64,000 bases of DNA from Enterococcus durans NBRC 100479 = LMG 10746 (GCF_001544215.1 NZ_BCQB01000012.1:1-64000), one strand, 5' to 3'; shown: positions 53,494-63,318, counted from the stretch's first letter. The notes: generated from the sequence alone by a model not told the origin. Made by a program: numbers and translations.

Positions 53494-54019
53494 ATACTAT
53501 CTCCTATAAAATACTTTATCTCAAAATAGAATTACTTTCGATTATATTTGTGACAGTGAATGTATAAAAAAGCGAGTAGATAAATACTGATTTTTTCATT
53601 CTGGCCTACTTGTTCCACGTTTTACTATGTATACTTCTTGTCCATCTTGTTTTTTCCATCAAATCATCCAGTTCATTCCTTCCACAGATTTTGTTGCCGT
53701 TAACATTTTATTATGCAACTGGTTTGTTGCTTGACCGATATTTTCCAATAAAAAAAATATCGTTTTCGCATTCATTTTTAATGTTACAGTTATTTGTATC
53801 TACAAAAGTCTTCCTCAAGATCGAGGTCTAAAAAATCTGTTAATTTGAAGATTTATGTTTTCGATAAAAGCTTTTTTCAACATAATTCGTTATAATAGAA
53901 ACGTCGTGAAAAAACTGATTGACTATTTAGTAACTCAATTATCTATATCCGCTGTATTTACTACTAAATGATGCTATCTTTTTTAAGAAAAAATTTACAA
54001 ATCGAAAGGAGTTCATTCA
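53494..54019. other. Gene-free interval of 526 bases
   Basis: An AT-rich stretch between divergent transcription units. A TATAAT near 53892 with a T-rich upstream region is a plausible promoter for the YdcF-like gene, with a leader of about 120 bases. No frame has a credible ribosome binding site and nothing else is recognisable. Confidence 0.4.
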
Positions 54020-55222
54020 ATGAATCTTACTAGAGACCTGATATTTTTAGTTATCTATATTTTAGGAATGTCAGGCATCCTCTATTGGCGCAAGCGCCAA
54101 AGCGATCCCGCTCTATTCTTTTATTGTGGGACGTGGACTTTTATGATGATGGTCACTTACTTCGTCGTTTTAGAAGTTTTTTATCATACATTTTATTTTT
54201 TGATTCCATTGCTATTTTTCAGTATTTTTGCATTTTTCTATTTTAAGGAGAAACGTAGGTTAATGAATGGCGTACTTTTTAATACGTTTTTGATTGTCTT
54301 TGGTGGTTATCTAGGGTGGCTACTAATAGAGACGCAAAATATCTTTATCGATGGGTTATTGGCTTTGATCGGGATACCAATATTAATTCTTTTGGCAATC
54401 GGTATCTACATTTTGATCATTTTTTTATTTTGGAATGGTGTTGTAGTCATGAAAAAAGAATCCCGTTCTTTGGCCAATCTTTTGACCCTCTTGTTAGGAG
54501 TCGCTTTGACTATCTTTTTGATATTGGACTATACATTAGTCCGTTGGCTCCCACAATGGGCAAATGCTCTATTTGCTGTCATTCCGTTTATTTTTGCTTA
54601 TCTACTCATCGTTTTCTTTAATTTTATGACTGTTTCAATTTTGTATCAGTTCAACCGTCCAAGGTATAACCAAGATTATATCGTTGTTCTCGGCGCTGGC
54701 TTGATTGATGGTGAACGCGTATCTCCCCTACTTGCTAAAAGGATCAATAAGGCGATCGCATTTTATTGGGCACAAAGTAAAGCAACTTTGAATCCGCCAG
54801 TCTTGCTCATGTCAGGAGGAAAAGGAACCGATGAAAAAGTAGCTGAAGCCATTGCAATGAAACAATATGCTTTAGAAAAAGGGATTCCCGAGCGTGATAT
54901 CTTAGTAGAAACGAATTCCACAACGACGCTAGAAAATATGCTGTTTTCAAAAGAAATAATGGATCAGCAAATGAATGGGCCTTATCGCGCAATTTTTACT
55001 TCAAATAATTACCATACCTTTAGAGCTGGACTATATGCGCGGCAAGCGAAACTCAATGCAAACGGAATCGGTGCAAAAACTGCACTATACTACTTACCGA
55101 ATGCTATCTTAAGAGAATTTATTGCCATCCTTGTCTTACACAAAAAACGCCATCTTATCATCTGTGGCTTGATGATCGGCTTTGCAGTATTTTCTGCTCT
55201 TATTCTCAAATTTGCTCAATAA
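54020..55222 (+). CDS. YdcF/SanA-like DUF218 membrane protein
   Basis: A 400-residue protein with about seven to eight N-terminal membrane helices (1-215), a soluble DUF218 domain, then a final helix (about 378-396). The DUF218 core has DYIVVLGAGLIDGERVSPLL, LLMSGGKGTDEKVAEAIAMK, TNSTTTLENMLFSKEI and FTSNNYHTFRAGLYAR. ElyC/SanA relatives are implicated in envelope (peptidoglycan, lipid carrier) homeostasis. The start follows GAAAGGAG. A bidirectional terminator follows. Confidence 0.88.
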   Translation: MNLTRDLIFLVIYILGMSGILYWRKRQSDPALFFYCGTWTFMMMVTYFVVLEVFYHTFYFLIPLLFFSIFAFFYFKEKRRLMNGVLFNTFLIVFGGYLGWLLIETQNIFIDGLLALIGIPILILLAIGIYILIIFLFWNGVVVMKKESRSLANLLTLLLGVALTIFLILDYTLVRWLPQWANALFAVIPFIFAYLLIVFFNFMTVSILYQFNRPRYNQDYIVVLGAGLIDGERVSPLLAKRINKAIAFYWAQSKATLNPPVLLMSGGKGTDEKVAEAIAMKQYALEKGIPERDILVETNSTTTLENMLFSKEIMDQQMNGPYRAIFTSNNYHTFRAGLYARQAKLNANGIGAKTALYYLPNAILREFIAILVLHKKRHLIICGLMIGFAVFSALILKFAQ

Positions 55223-55253
55223 AAAATGGAGGCCTTGCGGCACTCCATTTTTT
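55221..55253. terminator. Bidirectional terminator
   Basis: AAAAAATGGAG and CTCCATTTTTT pair exactly around an 11-base loop between two convergent genes; it even covers the last bases of the YdcF-like and fluoride exporter genes. Confidence 0.85.
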
Positions 55254-56520
55254 ATTTCTCTTTTTGTCGTGAGATTCTTCCAAGGATCGGTAAGAACAAG
55301 ATCCCTTTTTTCACTTCAACTTTTTGCGCAGAATAGATTCCACTATTCCCTGAACACATAAAGCTAATCAAACAGATCATAAAGAAGTAGCTGGCTGCTT
55401 GACCTCCAAAAAGTTCGATCCCCATAACAAAGCAAGCAATCGGTGTATTCGTTGCTCCAGAGAACACCCCAATAAACCCTAATCCTGCTAAAAAAGGTAC
55501 TGATACATGAAGAATGGGTGCTAATGTCGCACCTAAAGTTGCCCCAATCTCAAACAGAGGGGTCACTTCGCCTCCTTGGTACCCCGCACCAAGTGATAGA
55601 ACGGTAAAGCCAAGTTTCCCAAGAAAATCATAAGGATGAGCACTTCCATTAAATGCATCTTGTAATAAAGGTAAGCTTAATCCGAGATATCTTTGCGTCT
55701 GTAAAATCACTGCTACGAGTACCACGACTGCTCCTCCAATAAAGTTGCGTAAAACTGGATGGGGGATCCTCTTTGCATACCAAGCTTTTAACCAGACGAT
55801 CGAACGGCTAAAGAGCCAGCCAATGATACCAAATGCAATGCCCGCAAGCAACAGTTTGAAGAAAAGTGAAGGGTTCCATGCAGGAATCGCCCCCATTTGA
55901 TAATGGGTATGCTTGACATTGAAACTTTCCGTTACAAAGTTCGCAAAAAGTGCTGCAAAAAAGCTTGGAAACAGTGCTTCGGTTCTCACTTTTCCGATTG
56001 CCAATACTTCTAATCCAAACAATGTCCCAGCCAAGGGCGTCCCAAATACTGAGCTAAAACCTGCGCTGATCCCACTGATGACAAGAATCTCACGCTCGAT
56101 TTTGTTCAATTTTAGCCAACGAGCAAAGTTCTCAGCAAGTGCCCCGCCCATTTGGACCGCTGTGCCCTCCCGACCAACAGAACCACCAAAAAGATGCGTG
56201 GTAATGGTGCCAAATAAGGTCAGTGGGATCAGCCGTAATGGAATCTTTTCATTTCCTCCATTCCCTTGATCGATCACTAAATTGTTTCCTCGGGAAGAAT
56301 TGCCCCCATACGTCGTATATAGATAAGCAAAAAGTCCCCCACTTATCGGCAAAAGAAAAAGTAACCAAGTATGCTCCAGCCGAATAGCTGTCACATCAGT
56401 CAAACTAGTTAGAAAGAATGCGGATAAACTTCCCATAAAAATACCTAAAATTGCTGTGATCAATAACCATTTGATCATATAGATGATCACCTTCAATGGA
56501 TCAGGTAATCGATTTTCCAT
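55252..56520 (-). CDS. CLC-F type fluoride/proton antiporter
   Basis: A 422-residue CLC-family membrane protein. The gating glutamate lies in GSVGREGTAVQMGG, the GREGT form typical of fluoride-specific CLC-F proteins. The chloride-type GSGIP is replaced by RGNNLVI. Other helices include GYQGGEVTPLFEIGATLGA and GATNTPIACFVMGIELFGG. CLC-F antiporters expel fluoride using protons. The fluoride riboswitch directly upstream agrees with this substrate independently, which is stronger than the motif alone. The ribosome binding site is GAGGAGG. Confidence 0.92.
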   Translation of the reverse strand: MENRLPDPLKVIIYMIKWLLITAILGIFMGSLSAFFLTSLTDVTAIRLEHTWLLFLLPISGGLFAYLYTTYGGNSSRGNNLVIDQGNGGNEKIPLRLIPLTLFGTITTHLFGGSVGREGTAVQMGGALAENFARWLKLNKIEREILVISGISAGFSSVFGTPLAGTLFGLEVLAIGKVRTEALFPSFFAALFANFVTESFNVKHTHYQMGAIPAWNPSLFFKLLLAGIAFGIIGWLFSRSIVWLKAWYAKRIPHPVLRNFIGGAVVVLVAVILQTQRYLGLSLPLLQDAFNGSAHPYDFLGKLGFTVLSLGAGYQGGEVTPLFEIGATLGATLAPILHVSVPFLAGLGFIGVFSGATNTPIACFVMGIELFGGQAASYFFMICLISFMCSGNSGIYSAQKVEVKKGILFLPILGRISRQKEK

Positions 56521-56533
56521 TTCATTTCCTCCT

Positions 56534-56635
56534 CAAAAAAACGCCTACTAAAAAAAGGGGTACCCCGTTTCTTTAGTAGGCGTCATTAGTTATCTTACGA
56601 TCAACGTTTAAAGGCGAACACCATCACCTATTCAC
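56534..56635 (-). promoter_or_regulatory. Fluoride riboswitch (crcB motif)
   Basis: On the minus strand, TAGGTGATGGTGTTCGCC (about 56630 down to 56613) followed by GATAACTAATGACGCCTAC fits the fluoride (crcB) aptamer. The downstream ACGCCTACTAAA can instead pair with TTTAGTAGGCGT, followed by seven T (56535-56541), an intrinsic terminator that competes with the aptamer. So fluoride binding should let transcription continue into the CLC-F gene, the expected ON switch. Confidence 0.93.
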
Positions 56636-56679
56636 TTCACCAAATAAGATAGCATATTTTTCAGAAAAATACAATGAAA

Positions 56680-57327
56680 TCATCGCTCACGTTTCACTCG
56701 TTCTGTGAATTCGTAAAAAGGAGCTAATTGTACCAACTGCTGATTACATTGGTCACTATCATGACAAATATAATTTCCTTTTTTCGTGTATGTTCCATCT
56801 GAACCAGTTTTTGTGGTAGAAAGAAAGAGTGAAACATTTGAAGTTCTTTGACAAATCGAACAAATTCCTTTGTTGATTGTAGGAGATAATGTTCCACTGA
56901 TCCCTTTTAGTTTTTCTTCTTCATAATAGATCATAAATTTTTTCTGGCTACCTGGATCGTTCCAACCAATATAAGTATGTTCCCTTAAATCCAGTTGATT
57001 CCAATCTGGTTGTTTTAACTTTTTCACTTTTCGGAATAATTTATCGATCTGCGGTTTTGTCGGTTGTATGAATGGAAGAACGATCACTTTCAATTCCTCT
57101 AATAGTCGTTCTGCTTTTTCTTTTTTTAGAGTGACGTCTAGTACCTTTTCCATAAATTCATTTACAGCTGTATTTGGATGACCAAGTACCTCGTGGATCT
57201 TTTCCGCAGCTAATGCTTGGACTGTTTGGACTGTCTTTGGATCATTCACTGAACTATAGGCGTTTAACAGCTGCTCGACTTCTCGCTTGATAAAATAATA
57301 TTGATATGGTTTGATTGTTTTTTCCAT
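56680..57327 (-). CDS. EF-G-binding protein, FusB family
   Basis: A 215-residue two-domain protein: an N-terminal helical bundle (1-85) and a C-terminal zinc-binding domain. The zinc ligands are visible in KGICSICQRTSNVSLF and NYICHDSDQCNQQL. FusB proteins bind EF-G and free it from fusidic acid-stalled ribosomes. Chromosomal homologues in Gram-positive cocci may not give clinical resistance on their own; resistance is therefore not claimed. It lies alone between the fluoride exporter and the repeat copy. Confidence 0.88.
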   Translation of the reverse strand: MEKTIKPYQYYFIKREVEQLLNAYSSVNDPKTVQTVQALAAEKIHEVLGHPNTAVNEFMEKVLDVTLKKEKAERLLEELKVIVLPFIQPTKPQIDKLFRKVKKLKQPDWNQLDLREHTYIGWNDPGSQKKFMIYYEEEKLKGISGTLSPTINKGICSICQRTSNVSLFLSTTKTGSDGTYTKKGNYICHDSDQCNQQLVQLAPFYEFTERVKRER

Positions 57328-57544
57328 GACTTTGAGTCCTTTCTTCTTTCAAAATCGGCTACTTTGAAGAAAAAAGTGATCTTTCTATCAAAGTGCCTCT
57401 AGATAAAGCCCTCAAACTCTTTTAAATAAGATACACATCGCATCTTATCATCACCCCCTTTATTTTTATGTTGGTTATGTACTTTTTCATCTCAACAAAG
57501 TAAACAGTAAAAAGACCAATTAGTCAATGTCTAAACAAAAGAAA

Positions 57545-57607
57545 GTGTAACAAATCTAAAAATCAGTTTTGCTATAGACGCTCGAATAAACGGCTTTTAT
57601 CTCGACC
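57545..57607. repeat. Dispersed intergenic repeat, short copy
   Basis: Reading GTGTAACAAATCTAAAAATC, then AGTTTTGCTATAGACGCTCG and AATAAACGGCTTTTATCTCG, it is the reverse complement of the right modules of the 11.6- and 17.9-kb copies, ending in a match to their left end. The remaining part of the 57328-57675 gap holds the HD-gene terminator and nothing else recognisable. Confidence 0.8.
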
Positions 57608-57620
57608 TGAATGTCTAAAC

Positions 57621-57654
57621 AAAAAACTCGAGGATTTTTTTCAAAATCCTCGGG
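57621..57654 (-). terminator. HD-domain gene terminator
   Basis: CGAGGATTTTG and AAAATCCTCG arms on the minus strand pair around a short loop and are followed by TTTTTTG, 22 bases after the stop. Confidence 0.85.
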
Positions 57655-57675
57655 CCAAATACTTAGTTAAATACC

Positions 57676-58179
57676 TTAAATCGATTGTTCTTTACCGAAA
57701 TATCGTTGCCATTTTTGTTTCATTGAAGCTGTCATTGGTTGGGCTGCTTCTTTGACTGCACAATATTTATCCACAAAAGTAACGATATAACCTTCTTTAT
57801 ACTTAGGAGGGGCAATCGTTGCTCCCCACATATGTTTCAAAATAATATCACGCTCTAGATCTGAAAGCTCCGTGATTTTTTCAGCATTTTTCACCGCGAT
57901 CCTTGGGTGAACATACGCATGTGTCCCTTCATCGAACTTCGTCGTACGCCAATCGTAGTAAAATAAATCATGTAAAAGGCCTGCTCTAGCAGTCGCTCTT
58001 GCATCACCGCCCCATTTTTTCGCTAATTTGTAGCTATAATAAGACACACTGATTGAATGCTCTAATCGTGTCGAGTGGACATGTTGCGTGTAATTTGCTA
58101 ATTTCTTTACTGCATCAGTTTCTAATAGATCTTTTATATAAGACATATATTCTTCGTCTTCACGCCATTTTTCTGTCAT
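57676..58179 (-). CDS. HD-domain protein (predicted metal-dependent phosphohydrolase)
   Basis: A 167-residue protein with the HD superfamily metal-binding pattern: first histidine in STRLEHSISVSYYS (about 40-53), the HD doublet in AGLLHDLFYYDW (about 69-80), and the later D in TFVDKYCAVKE. Such proteins hydrolyse phosphoester substrates, often nucleotides or signalling molecules; the substrate is not identifiable here. It is upstream of its own terminator and downstream of the rRNA methyltransferase gene on the same strand. Confidence 0.85.
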   Translation of the reverse strand: MTEKWREDEEYMSYIKDLLETDAVKKLANYTQHVHSTRLEHSISVSYYSYKLAKKWGGDARATARAGLLHDLFYYDWRTTKFDEGTHAYVHPRIAVKNAEKITELSDLERDIILKHMWGATIAPPKYKEGYIVTFVDKYCAVKEAAQPMTASMKQKWQRYFGKEQSI

Positions 58180-58302
58180 AATTATCGATCTGCCACCTTT
58201 TTGAATTCCATTTATCTTTGAAATTGAACTTAGTATACCACTAGTGTTCGTAATATTCTAGTGAGGTTTTCGCAAAATGCAGAAAGCTTAATAGTTCCTT
58301 AA

Positions 58303-59076
58303 CTATACGGAGAAGTGATAAAGCATGATGCCCGCTGCAACTCCTACATTTAAAGACTCCGCATTTCCTTGAATCGGTATATACACATTTTTATCCGTTA
58401 GCGCCAGCACTTCTGGACGTACGCCTTGACCTTCATTCCCCATCACGATCGCATAATTTTTCGTTGTCTGGATGTCATTCAGGGACACTGCTTCTTCATT
58501 CAGTTCTGTTCCATAGGTTATAAATCCTTGCTCTTTAAGGATAGGCAATAGTTTTGTTAGATCCTCTTGGATGATCGGTAAATGATAGTTACTCCCCTGC
58601 ATGCTTCTTAATACTTTGGTACTGTAGACATCAGCCGTTCCCTTACCTAGCACGACACAACATAGACCAAAAGCATCGGCTGTGCGGATCATTGTCCCTA
58701 CATTGCCGGGATCTTGTACGTTGTCGAGCAACAACCAACCACCTTCAAAATTCGGTATCTCTCTTTTTTCAGCTTCCACCACTGCCATGATTCCTTGCGG
58801 AGTTGGTAGATCTGAAACAGTTGCCATCACTTCTTCTGATACTATTGTAACAGAAAGCGCCTGATTTTCTTCAAGCCAACTAGACCACTCAGTCAGACCG
58901 CGTTGCGTAACAAAAAGTTCGTTGACCTTCGCATTTGAGGCAACAGCCTCCTCGATCAGGTGAAACCCTTCAAGTAGATATTCCCCTTTTTCTTCACGAT
59001 ATTTTTTCTTATGTAATTTTTTTAATTCTTTGATTCTTGGATTTTTTGCTGATTGGATCTCTTTCACATTTTTCAC
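58303..59076 (-). CDS. TrmH/SpoU family RNA 2'-O-methyltransferase
   Basis: A 257-residue SPOUT methyltransferase. The N-terminal substrate-binding domain starts IQSAKNPRIKELKKLHKKKY; the knot domain has LLDNVQDPGNVGTMIRTADA, VYSTKVLRSMQGSNYHLPII, IVMGNEGQGVRPEVLALTDK and VYIPIQGNAESLNVGVAAGI. It methylates a ribose in rRNA or tRNA using S-adenosylmethionine. Firmicutes have several paralogues (YsgA, RlmB), and position next to the acylphosphatase gene suits YsgA. It is divergent from the acylphosphatase gene. Confidence 0.9.
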   Translation of the reverse strand: MKNVKEIQSAKNPRIKELKKLHKKKYREEKGEYLLEGFHLIEEAVASNAKVNELFVTQRGLTEWSSWLEENQALSVTIVSEEVMATVSDLPTPQGIMAVVEAEKREIPNFEGGWLLLDNVQDPGNVGTMIRTADAFGLCCVVLGKGTADVYSTKVLRSMQGSNYHLPIIQEDLTKLLPILKEQGFITYGTELNEEAVSLNDIQTTKNYAIVMGNEGQGVRPEVLALTDKNVYIPIQGNAESLNVGVAAGIMLYHFSV

Positions 59077-59174
59077 CTCAACTTATTATACCATGGATTA
59101 GATCATTGCACTTGTTCAGTAGCAAAAAAGTCGGTATCATTAATTTAAAAATAAAAGAAAGAACGGTGAATAAA

Positions 59175-59450
59175 ATGAACAAAATCAAGATGAACGTGCA
59201 AGGACGTGTACAAGGCGTTGGTTTTCGCTATATGACAAAAATCGTAGCGGATCAATTAGGGATCACCGGAACAGTTAAAAATGAAGATGATGGCTCTGTT
59301 ACGATCGAAGCCGCGGGAGACGATGAGGCAATCAAAAAATTCGTGGAAGAAGTCAAACGATCACCAAGCCCCAGCGGACGTGTCCAATATGTGGACCTTC
59401 AGGAAAATCCGATGATGGAGGACAGAAAAAAGTTTGTTGTAATAGGCTGA
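59175..59450 (+). CDS. acyP: Acylphosphatase
   Basis: A 91-residue enzyme that hydrolyses carboxyl-phosphate bonds such as in acetyl- or carbamoyl-phosphate. The signature VQGVGFRYMTKIVADQLG holds the catalytic Arg in GFR, and the GTVKNEDDGSV segment holds the catalytic Asn. I start at the ATG at 59175 after GGTGAA; an open frame extends upstream into the neighbouring gene's leader but is not homologous. It is divergent from the methyltransferase gene. Confidence 0.95.
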   Translation: MNKIKMNVQGRVQGVGFRYMTKIVADQLGITGTVKNEDDGSVTIEAAGDDEAIKKFVEEVKRSPSPSGRVQYVDLQENPMMEDRKKFVVIG

Positions 59451-59643
59451 CCTTCTAGAAATGAATAGGAAATGCCAGAAAAACCGGACTGTCTGTATGT
59501 AGATCGAAAAAGTTTGTTCCTCTCTCCATCCTAGATCGACAAAAAAATTCTTGTTAGCGAGTTTAGTAACCAGTGATTGGCATACGTAAAAGCGGGAGGA
59601 CTTCAAAAATTTTGGTTCAATAAAATGGAGTCTATAGTATTTT

Positions 59644-59690
59644 GTGGTAGTGGAAAATCGACTTTGATTTTCCACTACCACTTTTTCGTT
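59644..59690. terminator. 16-bp perfect hairpin, terminator
   Basis: GTGGTAGTGGAAAATC (59644-59659) and GATTTTCCACTACCAC (59666-59681) pair exactly, followed by CTTTTT. It lies between acyP and the convergent aminotransferase, 190 bases past acyP. Other sequence in 59451-59643 has no feature I recognise. Confidence 0.85.
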
Positions 59691-59724
59691 GTCAAATCCT
59701 GACGCTGCCCAGTCAACAAGCCAA

Positions 59725-59814
59725 CTTTCGAAAGGATCATTTTCCCTCTTTGTTCTAATGGATACCCATCTTTCGAAAGGATCATTTTCCCTTTTTGTTC
59801 TAATGGATACCCAT
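59725..59814. repeat. Two tandem 45-bp direct repeats
   Basis: Two adjacent 45-base units (59725-59769 and 59770-59814) differ by one base (CCTCTTT against CCTTTTT). Each starts CTTTCGAAAGGATC, an inverted pair centred on TCGA. They fill the space between the terminator hairpin and the aminotransferase stop. They fall in an antisense frame as a 15-residue repeat, which I do not regard as coding. Confidence 0.85.
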
Positions 59815-59839
59815 AGCTGTTTCAAATATCCAGTTTTAT

Positions 59840-60991
59840 CTAAAAATTTAGTTTTGCCAAACGATCAAAGGCTTCACCTAAGATTTCCAATGGCTGAGTC
59901 GCTGCTAGTCGAATATAGTTGTCCCCGATCGTTTCCCCAAACGCTTTTCCAGGGACAAAAAGTACGCCGCTTTTTTCTAAAACTTCCTCCACAAACGTTA
60001 CTGAATCGAGCCCACTCTTACTGATATTAATAAAAGCATACATGCTTCCAGAAACAGAAGATAAAGATAAGTAAGGGATTTCTGCCACTCTTTTTTCAAC
60101 ATAGGCTAACCGTTCTTTGAATACTTCAACAACTGGCGGTACAAGCTGTTCATAGTGCTTTAATGCATAGATTGCACCTCTTTGAGAAGCAGTCGGTGCG
60201 GAATAAGTGATGTTTTCATTGATCAACCCAGCAATTTGATTGATGTATGCTGGTGCGATCATGTATCCTAAGCGCCAGCCAGTCATCGCAAACCCCTTCG
60301 ATACACCACTGACAGTGATCGTATTATCGGGCGCAAATCGCGCCATCGGTACGAACTTCTCTTTAAAGGCAAAGTCTTCATAAATCTCATCGGAAATGAT
60401 ATAGAGTTCATTTTCGATTGCGACTTCAGCGATTTTTTTCAACGTGCTCTCAGAAAAAACAGCTCCCGTAGGATTATTCGGCGAATTGATGACGATCACC
60501 TTTGTACGATCCGTAATCGCTGCTTTTAAATCTTCCACATCCAACTGGAAGCCCTTTTCTTCATAGGTAGGAACAAAAATAGGCGTGCCTCCAGATAAAA
60601 TGATTTGTTCCCGATATGGTGAAAAATAAGGTTCATGGATGATGACCTCATCCTCTGGATCTAGTAATGCCTGTAAAACTAGATACATCCCGTGCATTGC
60701 TCCGACTGTAGCTCGAACTTGGTTGCATTCAACGCTCAATCCATATTTCTTTTGATAAAAATCTACGACCGTTGACAAGAATTCTTTGCTGCCATCAGGC
60801 GCAGTATAATTAGTAGCACCATTTTTTACATCTGTATAAGCTGCTTCAATAATCGTCGGATCAGTGATCAAATCAGGATCACCAATCGATAAATCAATAA
60901 TATCCTCTTTTTCCTTTGCCAAAATAGCAATATTCATCAACAGATTTTCTGCTGGTTGCTGAAACCGGCGTGCAATCTTACTTTTGTCCAT
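59840..60991 (-). CDS. Class I aminotransferase
   Basis: PLP-dependent aminotransferase of 383 residues, fold type I, class I/II. The PLP lysine lies in SGVSKGFAMTGWRLGYMIAP, the Asn-Pro site in INSPNNPTGAVF, the phosphate site near AMHGMYLVLQALL, and the carboxylate arginine near DNYIRLAA. It is third in a transcript after a glutamine-type ABC transporter, 19 bases downstream of its ATPase gene, so it may act on amino acids taken up by it. A specific substrate cannot be stated. Confidence 0.88.
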   Translation of the reverse strand: MDKSKIARRFQQPAENLLMNIAILAKEKEDIIDLSIGDPDLITDPTIIEAAYTDVKNGATNYTAPDGSKEFLSTVVDFYQKKYGLSVECNQVRATVGAMHGMYLVLQALLDPEDEVIIHEPYFSPYREQIILSGGTPIFVPTYEEKGFQLDVEDLKAAITDRTKVIVINSPNNPTGAVFSESTLKKIAEVAIENELYIISDEIYEDFAFKEKFVPMARFAPDNTITVSGVSKGFAMTGWRLGYMIAPAYINQIAGLINENITYSAPTASQRGAIYALKHYEQLVPPVVEVFKERLAYVEKRVAEIPYLSLSSVSGSMYAFINISKSGLDSVTFVEEVLEKSGVLFVPGKAFGETIGDNYIRLAATQPLEILGEAFDRLAKLNF

Positions 60992-61010
60992 CTTACTTCC
61001 TCCATCTTTG

Positions 61011-61733
61011 TTACAACACTTTGTTCAAGAAATCCTGTGTTCGACTATTTTGCGGATTTTCAAAAATCTCTTTCGGTGTTCCCTCTTCTTGAATGATGCC
61101 GTCAGCCATAAAAATCACACGATTGGCGACTTCTTTAGCAAAACCCATTTCATGAGTGACCACGACCATCGTCATCCCTTGTTTAGCTAAATCCTGCATG
61201 ACGGCCAACACTTCACCGACCATTTCAGGATCAAGTGCAGATGTAGGTTCATCGAAAAGCATCACATCAGGATTCATTGCCAATGCTCGAGCAATTGCTA
61301 CCCGTTGTTGCTGTCCCCCAGATAAACTGGTAGGATAACTGTCCACTTTTTCCTTTAGACCAACTTGGTTCAATAATGATAGAGCATGTTCTTTTGCTTT
61401 TTTAGGGTCTTCTTTTTTTATTTTTACAGGTGTGATGGTCAAATTTTCAAGTACATTCATATGGGGAAACAAATTAAAACTTTGAAATACCATTCCCATT
61501 TTTTGACGAATTTGATTGATATCGCTGTCAGGGGCTGTAATGTTTTGTCCCTTAAAAAAGATTTCACCAGAAGTTGGTTCTTCCAGCAGATTCATACAAC
61601 GTAGAATTGTACTTTTCCCACTTCCTGAAGGGCCAATGATCACCACTACTTCTCCTTCTTTCACAGAAAGATCAATTGATTTTAAGACTTCATTCTCGCC
61701 AAAACTTTTTGACAGTTTTTTTACATTAAGCAT
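61011..61733 (-). CDS. glnQ: Amino-acid ABC transporter ATPase (GlnQ-like)
   Basis: ATP-binding protein of 240 residues of the polar amino-acid class. Walker [12 protein letters not shown] (about 34-44), Q-loop [13 protein letters not shown], signature [15 protein letters not shown], Walker [14 protein letters not shown] and the switch His in VVVTHEMGF. It overlaps the fused permease by 8 bases. The GlnQ name follows the whole operon arrangement. Confidence 0.93.
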   Translation of the reverse strand: MLNVKKLSKSFGENEVLKSIDLSVKEGEVVVIIGPSGSGKSTILRCMNLLEEPTSGEIFFKGQNITAPDSDINQIRQKMGMVFQSFNLFPHMNVLENLTITPVKIKKEDPKKAKEHALSLLNQVGLKEKVDSYPTSLSGGQQQRVAIARALAMNPDVMLFDEPTSALDPEMVGEVLAVMQDLAKQGMTMVVVTHEMGFAKEVANRVIFMADGIIQEEGTPKEIFENPQNSRTQDFLNKVL

Positions 61734-63177
61734 TCAGACCCATTCTCCTTTCAACTAAAGCTAATATACGGGAAATACTGAAGGTCAATACGAAATAGAT
61801 CAAAGAGACCAACACATATGGTAGGAATGGTTTGAAGCTAGCACCTTGTACCACGCCCGTTTGAAAGATCAATTCCGATACCCCGATGACCGAAACAACT
61901 GAGGACTCTTTGATGATCGTGACAAACTCATTTCCTAGAGCTGGAAGAATATTTTTGATGGCTTGTGGGAAGATGATGAAACGCATGGCTTCTTTCTGGT
62001 CCATTCCTAAAGAACGTGCAGCTTCCATCTGTCCTTTGTTGACCGCATTGATCCCAGCCCGAACAATTTCAGCTACATAAGCAGCACTATTCAACGAGAC
62101 AGCAATACAACCTGCTACCAGTTTCGATAGATCCAGTCCTAGTACTCCTGTTCCGAAGTAAACGATAAAGATTTGAACTAAGAGAGGTGTTCCCCGTACG
62201 TATTCGATATAAATAATGGCTAATGCCTTTAAAAATTTATTCTTACCCAATTTCATCAGTGCGAGCAAACTACCAAAGACCATTCCAAACAATACACCCA
62301 CAAAAGCTAATAAAATAGTGTATTTTGTTCCAATCAAATAATACGGACCGTATTTTTGAAGAAAGGACTGATCATCTTGGAACATCAATTGATTCGCTTG
62401 TTTTTGATAATCTTTCAGCAAGCCGTCGTCATTGATCGTTTTGATTGACGCATTGACATGATTTTTCAGTTCTGGTGTATTTTTTGACATCGCAATAGCT
62501 GTGGTTTTTTCGCCTTGCGCAAATTTTACTGGAGTCAAAGCTACTTTCTTATTTTGTTGGGCATATGCTTCTGCAACTGGTTGTTCCAGCACAACACCTT
62601 CAACTTTTTCATTCAGCAAATTATTGATCAGATCAGGAACTTTTTGCAGGGAGGTCAACTCTGCGCCAGTCAGTTCATTTTTCACTAACTCCTCTTGTGT
62701 GGTTTGCTTTTGCGCCCCAACGGCTAAGCCAGAAAAGTCGGCTGTCGTCTTAAATTTATTTTTGTCCTCTTTACGAACGAGTACTTTTTGCTGTACCACG
62801 AAATATGGGTCAGAAAAGTCAACTTCTTGTAAACGTTCTTCAGTCACCGCCATACCAGATATAACTAAATCGATCTTGCCAGTTTTCAAAGCACCTAATA
62901 ATGCGTCAAAACCAAGCTCTTCTACTTTTAGTTTCACACCCATATCCTTTGCGATCTTTTCGGCAATGGATACATCAAAACCAACGATTTTGTCCTTACC
63001 ATCCACATTCGCATGGAATTCATAGGGCGCATAGTCTGCAGATAGGCCAACGACTAATTCTCCACTTTGTTTTATCCGCTCGTAAATTTCATCTTTTTCT
63101 GCACCTTGTACTTTTACTGGTAAAAAAACCAGTAGAAACATCAGCGCCACTAATAATATGTTCATTCCTTTTTTCAT
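61726..63177 (-). CDS. glnP: Fused substrate-binding protein/permease of amino-acid ABC transporter (GlnP-like)
   Basis: A 483-residue fusion: signal segment (about 5-25), one periplasmic-type substrate-binding domain (about 30-265, with [29 protein letters not shown] and [15 protein letters not shown]), then a permease domain with membrane segments and the EAA-like [18 protein letters not shown]. This matches lactococcal GlnP, which carries its binding domains fused to the permease and transports glutamine/glutamate; there it has two binding domains, here one. Start: ATG at 63177, 8 bases after AGGTGG. Confidence 0.92.
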   Translation of the reverse strand: MKKGMNILLVALMFLLVFLPVKVQGAEKDEIYERIKQSGELVVGLSADYAPYEFHANVDGKDKIVGFDVSIAEKIAKDMGVKLKVEELGFDALLGALKTGKIDLVISGMAVTEERLQEVDFSDPYFVVQQKVLVRKEDKNKFKTTADFSGLAVGAQKQTTQEELVKNELTGAELTSLQKVPDLINNLLNEKVEGVVLEQPVAEAYAQQNKKVALTPVKFAQGEKTTAIAMSKNTPELKNHVNASIKTINDDGLLKDYQKQANQLMFQDDQSFLQKYGPYYLIGTKYTILLAFVGVLFGMVFGSLLALMKLGKNKFLKALAIIYIEYVRGTPLLVQIFIVYFGTGVLGLDLSKLVAGCIAVSLNSAAYVAEIVRAGINAVNKGQMEAARSLGMDQKEAMRFIIFPQAIKNILPALGNEFVTIIKESSVVSVIGVSELIFQTGVVQGASFKPFLPYVLVSLIYFVLTFSISRILALVERRMGLNA

Positions 63178-63318
63178 CCATTTGGCCACCTTTGAATAAT
63201 AATGTAATGAATAAAGCTATAAAAGAATAAATATTCATAAATAACTTGCTAATATACTAGCATAACTATTATAATAAAAAAAGATTAATTTAAAAAAATA
63301 ATGGAAGAAGTTTTTTAT

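Noticed and set aside
53610-53831. 73-codon plus-strand frame upstream of the YdcF-like gene
   Set aside because: It begins at TTG without a ribosome binding site; the hydrophobic translation is typical of AT-rich spacer DNA.
56680-57327. Fusidic acid resistance determinant
   Set aside because: The family is FusB-like, but chromosomal homologues often do not confer resistance; the family name only is claimed.
59361-59825. 154-codon minus-strand frame containing the 45-bp repeats
   Set aside because: It runs into the acyP coding region, has no ribosome binding site, spans a strong terminator hairpin and matches no family.
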